DNA of 64,000 bases from Actinoalloteichus_B caeruleus (lineage in GTDB: Bacteria > Actinomycetota > Actinomycetes > Mycobacteriales > Pseudonocardiaceae): assembly GCF_000718005.1 (NCBI RefSeq), contig NZ_JODV01000015.1; one strand, 5' to 3'. Every line of letters begins with the position of its first letter. Position 1 is the stretch's first letter. The notes below the pieces were generated by a model. It was not told the DNA's origin. It searched no databases and saw only the letters and a program-made list of their open reading frames with translations. Made by a program: the position numbers and the translations under genes. Shown here in pieces: positions 9,327 to 18,942 of this stretch.

Positions 9327-10460
9327 ATGAATGCTACGCCTGCGCGGATCGGCCGCTACGTCGTGGAGCGCGAGCTTGGCTCCGGTGGCATGGGAGAGGT
9401 GTATCTCGCTTACTCGCCTGCTGGTGATCCCGTCGCGGTGAAGCTCATCCGCGGCGACCGGCTTGATCCGGTCACCCGCGCCCGTTTCGAGAAGGAAGCG
9501 TTGATCGCGCGGACCGTTGTCGGAACCAACAGGGTCGCGAGGTTTCTCGATGCGGATCCGTACGCCGATCGACCCTGGCTGGCAATGGAGTACGCGCCCG
9601 GCGACACCTTGTTCGTTCATGTCGAAGCTCATGGCCCGCTGCCCGCGCCGCTCGTCGCCAGCCTCGGGGCGCTTCTCGCCGAAGGCTTGGAGGCCGTACA
9701 TGCCACAGGGTTGCTGCACCGGGACCTCAAACCACAGAACGTGATTATGGGCGACTATGGCCCGCTGCTGATTGATTTCGGTCTCGGTGCCTTCCTGGAC
9801 GCCGCCAAAGACACCCTGTCACACAGCGGAATGATCATCGGCACTGTGCGTTGTATGCCGCCTGAACAGGCCATGGGGCGTCCGCAGGTCACTCCGGCGG
9901 CAGACGTGTACGGATTGGGAACAATTTTGCTGTACGCGGCGACAGGGCATTTCCCCTATGAGGGCGGACGATGGGAAGCCATCGTCGGACGGGTTGCCAA
10001 CCCTCTCGACTGTCCGGACCTCGCTGGCCTCCCGGCCGTTCTGGATCCATTGGTGTCGTCAATGCTCGCGCACGAGCCGACCGATCGTCCTTCTCTCAAG
10101 GCGGTAACCGCTACGTGCGCGAAGCTGATGCACGACGACGGCCTGTCACCCGTGCGCGCCCGTCAGGCCTTGATCGACCGCACGGCTCCCAACCTGTCGG
10201 CGACGGCGGCACCGCCCCCACCCTCGGTGATTCTCGATCAGATCGAAGCAACGGCGGGGCCCCTCATCGGCGAGGGATTGGACAGCCCCCTCGACGCTCC
10301 CCACGAGGCATCCGACGCCGCCTGGGAAAATGAGGTGTCCAGCGTGGTCGAACAGGCCGCCGTAGCCCCTCCAGCACGTGTGCGTGGGGGCCGGGTGCCC
10401 GCTTCACAGCGGGTGGCCGAGGAGCTGCGGAATCAATACAAGACACAACCCGGCTTGTAG
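9327..10460 (+). CDS. Soluble serine/threonine protein kinase, first gene of defence operon
   Basis: 377 residues. A complete Hanks-type kinase domain fills residues 5-265: glycine loop ELGSGGMGEVYLAY, VAVKLI lysine, HRDLKPQNVIM catalytic loop and LIDFGLG. The remaining 110 residues are Pro/Ala-rich and then helical, with no membrane segment and no PASTA repeats, unlike PknB. The next gene begins 31 bp later, so it may be part of the defence operon. Kinases accompany several phage-defence systems (PglW in BREX type 2, Stk2), where they may sense infection or modify partners. Membership of this operon is inferred from spacing and orientation only. Confidence 0.85.
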   Translation: MNATPARIGRYVVERELGSGGMGEVYLAYSPAGDPVAVKLIRGDRLDPVTRARFEKEALIARTVVGTNRVARFLDADPYADRPWLAMEYAPGDTLFVHVEAHGPLPAPLVASLGALLAEGLEAVHATGLLHRDLKPQNVIMGDYGPLLIDFGLGAFLDAAKDTLSHSGMIIGTVRCMPPEQAMGRPQVTPAADVYGLGTILLYAATGHFPYEGGRWEAIVGRVANPLDCPDLAGLPAVLDPLVSSMLAHEPTDRPSLKAVTATCAKLMHDDGLSPVRARQALIDRTAPNLSATAAPPPPSVILDQIEATAGPLIGEGLDSPLDAPHEASDAAWENEVSSVVEQAAVAPPARVRGGRVPASQRVAEELRNQYKTQPGL

Positions 10461-10491
10461 CCATTTCCGCGCGGGCGGGACGGGCGAGTTG

Positions 10492-13400
10492 ATGAATGGA
10501 GTTCGATTGACCGGGATCGCCGGGTGGGAAGATAGCCGGGACCTCGTCGCTGATGAGATCGAAGCGGTGCGGGAGGTCCCTCAGGCCACCGCGAGGTACG
10601 CGCCCGGCGCGCAGGTGCGGATCCGCGATGAGCAGTGGCTGGTGAAGAAGGTCAGCAACACTCGACACGACGGCTGGATGCTCGAGGTTACCGGCGTCTC
10701 CCCGTTCGTTCGAGGAACTGACGCCGTCTTCTACGAGAAGCTCGAAAAGCCGTCCGGTATCGAAGTGCTCGACCCGAGAAAAACCCGGTTGGTCGCCGAC
10801 GACTCCCCCAACCATCGCCGGGCGCGCCTCTACCTGGAGGCGGCGATCCGCAAGACCGCCTTGCCGCAGACAGAGCACGGGCTCGCGCTCGCTGACAGCT
10901 TCCTAATGGACAAACAGACCCATCAGTTGCGTCCAGCGGAGCTTGCGCTGTCGGCACAGAACCCGCAGCCCCGCATCCTCATCGCGGACGTCGTGGGCCT
11001 GGGCAAGACCTTGGAGATCGGTCTCCTGCTCGCCGAGCTCATTCGCCGTGGACGTGGCGAGCGAATCCTCGTGGTAACCCCCGCCCACGTTCTAGAGCAG
11101 TTTCAACGTGAGCTGTGGACCCGATTCTCCATCCCACTGATCCGGCTGGACTCGACCGGCATCCAGCGGATTCAGCAGGACATACCGGCCGGGCGCAATC
11201 CCTTCGCCTACTTCAAGCGTTCCATCATCTCGGTGGATACGTTGAAAAGTGACGTCTACGCGCACCACCTGGGTAGTACCAACTGGGATGCGGTCGTCAT
11301 CGACGAGTCCCACAACCTGGTCAACCGTGGTACGCGCAACAACGCGCTCGCCAAGTTGCTCGCCCGCCGTACCGATGCCCTGCTCCTCGCCTCCGCGACC
11401 CCGCACAACGGGAACGCCGAGTCCTTCGCCGAACTGATCGCGCTGTTGGACGAGGCCGCGATCGCGAACCCGTCGAACTACGACGTGAAGAACCTTGAGC
11501 ACCTCTACATCCGTAGGACGAAGACCTCCGGGGAAGTGCGTGACTCGCTCAAGGGCGCCTGGGCCGACCGGGGACCGTCGCTGTCGGTGGAAGCCAGGGC
11601 GACGAGCAAGGAAGACGCGGTCCTCGAGGAGCTCGCCTCCCGCTGGCTTCCGCGCGACCGCACGGTCGACTCAGCCAGCGCTCACCAGCTCTTCCCGTAC
11701 ACCCTGTTCAAATCATTCCTCTCCTCCCACCGCGCGTTGCGGGAAACGATCGGGTCGCGGCTGCGCACGTTGACCAGGGCCGAGACTCCCAGCGAGACCG
11801 AGCGGGCGGCATTGGCGGATCTCGACCACCTCGCCGCCCAGATCGGGGACGCTGATTCCTCGAAGCTGGCGAAACTTGTGGCGGTGCTCAAGGAACTCGA
11901 GGTCGGCCCTGGGTCGACGAGGCGTGTCGTGGTCTTCTCGGAGCGCATCGCGACGTTGAAGTGGCTCGCCGAGGTCGTACCGGCGCAGCTGGGATTCCCT
12001 CGGGGCGGGAGCGACGACAAGAACAAGCCGTGGCTGGGCTACGGAGGTGTCGTGCAGGTGATGCACGGTGAGGCCACCGGCGAGGACGAGCAGAAGAAGA
12101 TCGTCGAGAAGTTCGGTCTGCGGGACGATCCGGCCCGCATCCTGTTCACCGGCGATGTCGCCTCCGAAGGCGTCAACCTGCACCAACAGTGCAACCAGCT
12201 CATCCACTACGACCTGCCGTGGTCGTTGATCCGCATCGAGCAGCGCAACGGACGCATCGACCGCTACGGTCAGCAGCAGCCCCCCGAGTTCCGCGCACTC
12301 GTCCTCACCAGCGACATCGAGTGGCGCGAGGACGAGGAGACCAGTGAGATCCTCCCACTCGATGACCGGCTGGTCGGCGCCAAACTACTCCGGCGGGAGG
12401 AGGAGGCCCACAAGATCGAAGGATCGGCTGAGGCGGTCACCGGACTGTACCGGGCTCAGGAAGAGGACAACCGTCTCACCAGGGACCTCCTCGCTGGTCG
12501 CACCGTCGAGACCTCGATCAGGCAGTCACGCCAGGGCAGCGCCGGCTTCCTCGCCAACCTGCTGGGGAACGTGGGCGCGAAACCTGACAACGCCGAGGTC
12601 CCCCTCGCGACAGTCCCGTCAGTCTTCGAGTCCACAGCCGCGTACTTCGACGAAGCGTTGCGCCACATCTGCCCGACCCGTCCGGAGGATGACCTGGCGC
12701 TGCGTCGTGACGAGGACGGCACCATCGCCTTCGAACCACCGACTGACCTGCGGTACCGGTTCAAGGCGCTGCCCAAGTCCTATCTCGATGAACAGGGCAT
12801 CCTGCCGACCTCGGCGAGGCCAGGCCGCCTACGCATCACCTTCTCCAAGAAGCTGGCGGAGCAGCGGCTGAGGGCGGCGCGTGACTCGTCGACGACGCTG
12901 TGGCCCAACGTCAGCTACGTGTCCGATGTCCACCCCGTGCTGGACTGGGTGACGGACAAGGCTCTCGCCTCAGTCCGCCACGACGAGGCGTTCGTCATGG
13001 CCTACACACCCCACGAGCACCTGGACGGCCCGGTCTTCCTCGTCCAGGGGATCTACTCCAATGCCCTCGGGAGGCCGACCGTTGTCGAGTGGATGGCCGT
13101 ACTCGGTCTACCCGACAGGCCCGAGGTAGTGCCCATGAACGCGGAGTTCCTGGAACTGTGCGGTGTGGGACCGCGCATGCCTGGCCGTGCTACACCGCAG
13201 GACCGGGACGGGCTGCAGCGCCTTGTCCCACAGGCGGTCGAGGAAGCCGAACGGTACCTGGTGCTTCGGGAGAACGAGTACGCGGAGCGCATCGACCGGG
13301 TTCTCGAGCCCTACAGCAGGCGCGTGCGGCAATGGCAGCAGGAGGCGCTATTCGCTGCCGGCCGAGGGGGCGAACACGGCGTCAGGCTCACCGCGAGTCG

Positions 13401-13503
13401 GCGCGAAACCCTCATCTCGTCGTTGCGGACGTCCGGAGCACCGATGCTGCGCCTGCTCGCCGTCCTCGAGCCGCTGTCCGCCGTGGGAGGCACCACCCGA
13501 TGA
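10492..13503 (+). CDS. SNF2-family helicase, DrmD-like
   Basis: 1003 residues. Walker A is VVGLGKTLEIG (about residue 167), motif II is IDESHN (about 270), motif III is SATPHNG, and motifs V-VI are ASEGVNLHQQ and RIEQRNGRIDRYGQ (about 575-590). The layout, with a non-catalytic N-terminus and a 350-residue C-terminal extension, matches RapA/HepA-like and DISARM DrmD SNF2 proteins. It likely translocates on double-stranded DNA. I prefer ATG 10492 to the upstream GTG 10378, which lies within the kinase gene. Its stop overlaps the methyltransferase ATG by 4 nt (ATGA), showing the two form one translation unit. Assignment to DrmD rather than another SNF2 family needs a profile search. Confidence 0.85.
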   Translation: MNGVRLTGIAGWEDSRDLVADEIEAVREVPQATARYAPGAQVRIRDEQWLVKKVSNTRHDGWMLEVTGVSPFVRGTDAVFYEKLEKPSGIEVLDPRKTRLVADDSPNHRRARLYLEAAIRKTALPQTEHGLALADSFLMDKQTHQLRPAELALSAQNPQPRILIADVVGLGKTLEIGLLLAELIRRGRGERILVVTPAHVLEQFQRELWTRFSIPLIRLDSTGIQRIQQDIPAGRNPFAYFKRSIISVDTLKSDVYAHHLGSTNWDAVVIDESHNLVNRGTRNNALAKLLARRTDALLLASATPHNGNAESFAELIALLDEAAIANPSNYDVKNLEHLYIRRTKTSGEVRDSLKGAWADRGPSLSVEARATSKEDAVLEELASRWLPRDRTVDSASAHQLFPYTLFKSFLSSHRALRETIGSRLRTLTRAETPSETERAALADLDHLAAQIGDADSSKLAKLVAVLKELEVGPGSTRRVVVFSERIATLKWLAEVVPAQLGFPRGGSDDKNKPWLGYGGVVQVMHGEATGEDEQKKIVEKFGLRDDPARILFTGDVASEGVNLHQQCNQLIHYDLPWSLIRIEQRNGRIDRYGQQQPPEFRALVLTSDIEWREDEETSEILPLDDRLVGAKLLRREEEAHKIEGSAEAVTGLYRAQEEDNRLTRDLLAGRTVETSIRQSRQGSAGFLANLLGNVGAKPDNAEVPLATVPSVFESTAAYFDEALRHICPTRPEDDLALRRDEDGTIAFEPPTDLRYRFKALPKSYLDEQGILPTSARPGRLRITFSKKLAEQRLRAARDSSTTLWPNVSYVSDVHPVLDWVTDKALASVRHDEAFVMAYTPHEHLDGPVFLVQGIYSNALGRPTVVEWMAVLGLPDRPEVVPMNAEFLELCGVGPRMPGRATPQDRDGLQRLVPQAVEEAERYLVLRENEYAERIDRVLEPYSRRVRQWQQEALFAAGRGGEHGVRLTASRRETLISSLRTSGAPMLRLLAVLEPLSAVGGTTR

Positions 13504-15228
13504 GCACCGTCTTCGACTCCTTCACCAACCGGGGCGAGTACTTCTCCGCGCACTACTTCGCGGACCAGCTGGGCGTGGATCTCAAGAAGGGGCTCCTAGC
13601 CACCTGGTCACTGCGGGAGAGCGACGAGCACGACCAGCGCAGGACACCGAGGCAGAAGCTGCGGGATCTCCGCGGCGACTACCTGGGCGAAGGAGTCCGC
13701 ACCTACTTCGCCGAGTGCGCGGAGCAGGACGCGGCCGACGACGACGAGTGCGCCGCGCGGCTGCGCACCCACAACAACCCGGAATGGGTGAAAAGACTCG
13801 GCGTCTGGCACCAGAAGGTTCTCGCTGCCCTCGGCTACGTGGAAGGCCCCACCCAGCTGACGGTCTACCGGGCCGGCCGCGAACACGTCGTCGAGACCGC
13901 CTGGCACGACGACGGGATCGTCGTGATCGAATGCGGCTGGACCGCCATCACCGACTCGGCCCTCGACACCGACGGCCCGGGCCGACTGCTACATCCGTTG
14001 CGGCTGGGCGCGAGCGAGTCGTACGAGACAGGACCGGCCCTCGCCACCTGGTTGTTCCAGAGCGAGCTGGAGGAGGCTGGCGGCGCGCCACCGCGCTTCG
14101 TGATCATGCTGTGCGGCGGAGTCATCGTGCTCGCCGACCGACAGGCGTGGGCCGAGGGCCGTTTCCTCGCCGTGAACCTGGACGCGGCGTTGGAGCGCAA
14201 CGACCGCAGGCAACTCGGCGAACTCGCGACCGCTGCCGCACTGTTCAGCCACGAGATGCTGGCTCCTGGCGGGGACGGCACGGGTCCACTGATCGACGTG
14301 TTACTCAAGGCGTCGACCGACAACGCGGTCGGAGTCTCGGGAGAGCTCCGCGAAGGTCTCCAGCGCTCGGTGGAGATCATCGCCAATGAGGTGCTCGCAC
14401 GGCTGGATGCGGCCGGCATCGAACCACGGCAGGTCGAGGACGCCCGGATCCCGTTCGCCAAAGAGCTCACCCGGGAGACGCTGCGCTACCTCTATCGCAT
14501 TCTGTTCCTGCTGTACGCCGAAGCCCGACCCGAGCTGGGCATCCTTCCCGCGGACGATGGTTCGTACGAGGCCGGCTACTCGGTCGCCCGGCTGCGCGAG
14601 CTCGTCGAGCGCGACGAGCAGCTCGTCGAGGAGGAAGCGAGGAACGGCTTTCACCTCTTCGAATCGCTGCACGTCCTCTTCGACAAGGTCAACAACGGGC
14701 ACCGGCCCTACGGCACGGAGTCCGACGACGACCTGCCCGGCGACGACGAGGTAACCCGGAAGTCGAAGGCGGAACGCCGAAGCGAAGACCGTGGCCTGCG
14801 CTTCGAGCCGCTGCGCAGCGAACTGTTCGAGCCAACAGCCATTCGGCTGATCGGCCGAGGCGTCAGCGATCCGCGCGGTGCCGAGAACAGCAGCACCTTC
14901 CTGGACCTCCGGCTGCGCAACTCCGCGTTGCACGAGGTCCTGCGGCTGCTGACGATGAAGAAGGCCACCCGGCGCGGCGACCGAGGGGGATTCATCTCCT
15001 ACCGCAACCTGGGCATCAACCAGCTCGGCGCCGTCTATGAGGGCCTGATGTCCTACACCGGGATCATCGCCGAAGAGGAGCTGTGCGAGGTCGCCAAGGG
15101 AGGAGACCCGGACAAGGGATCGTGGCTGATCCCCGCCCGCCGGCAGACCGACTACCCGGAAAGCACGCTCGTCACCTACGACGAACACGACGCACACCGA
15201 GGTCTTCGCGGTCCGAAGCGCTACCCGG

Positions 15229-15268
15229 CTGGCACGTTCGTCTACCGGCTGGCACGTTCGTCTACCGG
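15229..15268 (+). repeat. Perfect 20-bp tandem duplication that shifts the methyltransferase frame
   Basis: CTGGCACGTTCGTCTACCGG occurs twice head to tail (15229-15248, 15249-15268), flanked by CCGG on the left. Deleting one copy joins the two long frames through AGTFVYRLAGRDRETS with no other change. Slipped-strand mispairing or an assembly error could produce it. Confidence 0.95.
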
Positions 15269-18200
15269 TTGGCCGGACGCGACCGGGAGACATCCGCCTC
15301 GTACTACACGCCCGAGTCGCTCACCAAGGTCACGGTCGAGCTCGCGCTGAAGCATCGGCTCGACCAGCAGCGGGACGCTGAGGGAAACACGATCACAACG
15401 CGGGCCGCGGAGCTGTTGACGTACAAGATCTGCGAGCCGGCACTCGGATCCGGCGCGTTCCTCAACGAGGCGATCAACCAGGTCGCCGAGGAATACCTGC
15501 GGCGACGGCAGGACGAACTCGGTGTCTCCATCCCGCCGGCCGATGCCCTGACCGAGAAGCAGAAGGCCAAGGCGTACATCGCGTTGCACAACGCGTACGG
15601 CGTGGACCTGAACGCGACCGGCGTCGAGCTCGCCGAGGTGTCGTTGTGGCTGAACACCATGCATCCCGGTATGCGGGCGCCCTGGTTCGGCCTGCACCTT
15701 CGACGGGGCAACTCGCTCATCGGCGGGCGCCGCGCGGTCTACGCCGGGGACGACGTTTCGGAGACGAAGGCATGGCTGAAGTCGAAGGGCGGGCTGGCGC
15801 CGACCCCGCTGCCGTTCCTGAAGGACGGCGTGGAGCAGCCGCTGCCACCAGACGCGGTGCACCAGTTCCTCCTGCCGAACCCCGGATGGGCGGCGATCGC
15901 CGGGGCAGGCGAGGCCAAGAAACTGGCGGGAAGCGAGGCGCGGCAGCTCGCGGCGTGGAAGAAGGGCATCCTGCAGCGACCAAAGCGCAGCACGGCGCAC
16001 CTGAACAAGAAGACGGGCGAACCCAAGCTCAGGAACGGCAGACCCCAGCCCGAGGCCCGCTCACAGTTTACCCGGCTGCGTGACGTCGCCAGGCGAGTGG
16101 AGTTCCTGTGGGCGCTCGTCATCAAGAGGATGGAGATCTCCGAACAGGCGATCGCGCGCCGGATCGACGTCTGGGGCGCCGACCCGGCCGATCCCGAGTA
16201 CGGCTTCCTCCGTCGGCCGGAGCACGCCGTGCCCAAGGAGCAGGTCTTCGAGGACCTTTTCAACGCCGTCGACACACCCTACTGGCGGCTGAAGACCGTG
16301 ATGGACGCCTGGTGCGCGTTGTGGTTCTGGCCGGTCGACAAGGTCGCGTTGCTCGACGGCACGGACGGGGCGTACGAGGAAACAGGCACCGTGGACGCCA
16401 TGGCGGTCACCGCGCTGCTGGGTGAAACGCCAGTCGCGAAGACGTCCTGGCCCCAGGTCGAGGAGCGCTTCGCGTTGTTCGCCGTGGGGCCTGAGCAGAC
16501 CTCGCTCGCGGACCTGGAGCCGCGGCCAGAGGGTGAACTGATCGTCGAGACCACCAGGGTCAAGCCGAGGTCTTCGCCGAAGGCGAAGCCGAAAGCCGCT
16601 TCATTGCGGAACACCATCCCGTTGCAGGGCCTCGACGACTGGTTGGACTTCCTGGAGGCGATGCTCGGCACCGGGGACGTGCATGAGGACGAGATCATCA
16701 GCCAGTTCAACAACCTGGATGATCTGAAGGACTTCGAGGCCGTCCTGCCGTCGTACATGGGGATGGACACGGCGGACCCGGAACAGCGGTTCCCCTGGTT
16801 GCACACGGTCCGGGACATCGCGACACAACAGGGCTTTCTGCACTGGGAACTGGAGTTCGCGCTCGTGTTCGCGCAGGGCGGCGGTTTCGACCTCCAGGTC
16901 GGAAACCCGCCGTGGGTACGCCCCCGGTGGAACGAGTCCGCCGTCCTTGCCGAGCACGAGCCGTGGTTCGAGTTGGACAAAGAGGCGCCCACCGGGGAAA
17001 AGAAGCGTCGCACCGATGAGCTCCTTCGGGATTCACGCGTACTCGAGTACGTGCTCGGCGAACTGACCAACGCGACAGGCCAGGTCGCCCTGTTCGGCTC
17101 GCCGCAGGTCTACCCCCTCCTGGTCGGTACTCAGCCGGACCTGTACCGGGCGTTCATGTCCCAGGTGTGGGCCCACGCCTCGGGGGCGGGAACGGCGGGC
17201 CTGGTCCACCCAGATACTCACTTCACTGGTGACAAGGAGGGACAAATTCGAGAGGCTGCTTACAGGAGGCTTCGCATCCATGGTGACTTCTTCAACCCAG
17301 GTCATCGCTTCTTTCAAAAGCCAGTAGGTGAATCCACTCACTTTGGTGTGCACATCTACGGGCGCCCAGGAGAAATCCGGTTTGACCACCTGTCGTGGTT
17401 GGTCTCGGTGGATGCCCTGCGGTACTCGACGCAGCAGGACGGATCGGGTGAGATGCCGGGGATCCGTTACCGGAACGACGAGTTCGACGAGCGGCCGCAC
17501 AGGAGCCGGGTGGTTGCGGTCGATCTGGACCAACTCGCTGTCTGGCAACGTCTGCTGGACCAGGAGGATCAGCCGGTTGAACAGGCTCGCCTGCTGTTCC
17601 CGGTCAGCACGGCGGAGGCGACGGCCATTCAGGCCCTCGCTGACTACCCGCTACGACTGAGAGCTTTGTCGCCTCAGGTAACGCGCGGCTATGACGAGTC
17701 CGGAGCTAAGAAGGAAAACCTCATCGACTACAATCGTCGAGATGCTGCCACCGGACAGGAGTACCAGCCTGACAGCTGGCGCAGGGTGATCCTCAAGGGA
17801 ATCCAGTTGGGCGTCGCGAATCCGCTGTTCAAGCGACACGACGCCAACAGCAACGACCCAAGCGGTGTGGATCTCGTCAACCTTCCTCCGGACTTCGTGC
17901 CTGATACTGAGTACGTGCGGGTAGAGGGGATGACACGCGAATACCTAGCGGCGCAGGGCCGCTGGGTTGACGATCGTGCCCTCTCGCGTCTTCGGGTGGA
18001 CGAGAAAGCAATAACTCGTGCACGGCAGCAGATCTCGAATGCTGGGGGAGACACTACTGTCGACAGGGTAGACGCTTTGCTCGTCAGTAGAGCCCGACGC
18101 CGGTACACTGCGTTCTACCGCCTCGCGTGGCGTGAGATGGTGGCGCCGGACACTGAGCGCAGTTTGTACGCCGCGCTCATCCCTCCCGGCCCGGCACATG

Positions 18201-18523
18201 CGAACGTCGTTCGCAGTTCCTGGATTTCGTCGAACCTGATGACAGCGCTTGTGGCGGGAATGTGGGCGGCGCTTCCGGTTGACTACCTGCTGCGCGCGAC
18301 CGGTACTCGCCACCTCGATGTCGGTCGTGCTGGGCGTCTCCCAGCGCCATCGTCGGAACACCCACTTGCTTCAGCATTGCTGCTCAGAACCTTGCGGCTC
18401 AACTGCCTCACGAATGCCTATAGTCGATTGTGGGCTGAGTTGTATTCACCCGTCTGGAGTCAGGCTGAAGGCTGGGTGTACGAGTGGCCGGGTCTTCAGC
18501 CATTGCACGACGTCGGGCCGGAG

Positions 18524-18526
18524 TAG
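18524..18526 (+). other. In-frame amber codon inside the methyltransferase 3' region
   Basis: TAG follows HDVGPE. The same frame is then open for 139 codons (ARRSALVEIDALVAVWLGMD onward) up to 18946, where the next gene overlaps by GTGA. Trp to stop (TGG to TAG) is the simplest origin. The alternative is a natural stop followed by a separate small gene starting at TTG 18572, which I consider less likely. Confidence 0.7.
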
Positions 18527-18942
18527 CGGCCGGATACTCCGCTGCGATCCGAGCGGGCACGTCGTTCCGCGTTGGTCGAGATCGACGCCCTGGTGGCCGT
18601 CTGGCTCGGCATGGACGCGGACGCCCTCATCGCCGCCTACCGGGGGCGCTTCCCCGTGCTGCGGAAGTACGAGGCTGTGACCTGGTTCGACGCCGACGGT
18701 TGGAAGCTGGCGGGCAACCCCCGCACCTCCGGTCAGCGGCAGTCGAAGGAGTCCTGGGCCCAGTTCGAGGCGTACCGGGCCGCTCCGGATACCGTCCCGG
18801 TGCCGGAGGGGTACACGGCTCCGTTCCACAAGGCCGATCGCGAGACGGAGATGCGGGAAGCGCACGCCGTGTTCCAGGCGCGTCTTGACGCCGCCGTCGC
18901 GCGGGGCGAGTGGGACCCGGCCCGCCAGGAGGTGCCGCAGAC

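Noticed and set aside
13500..15350. Separate N-terminal gene of the methyltransferase ending at 15350
   Set aside because: The last 33 codons after the duplication are out-of-frame sequence; the proper continuation is in the next frame, so this is a truncated piece of one gene.
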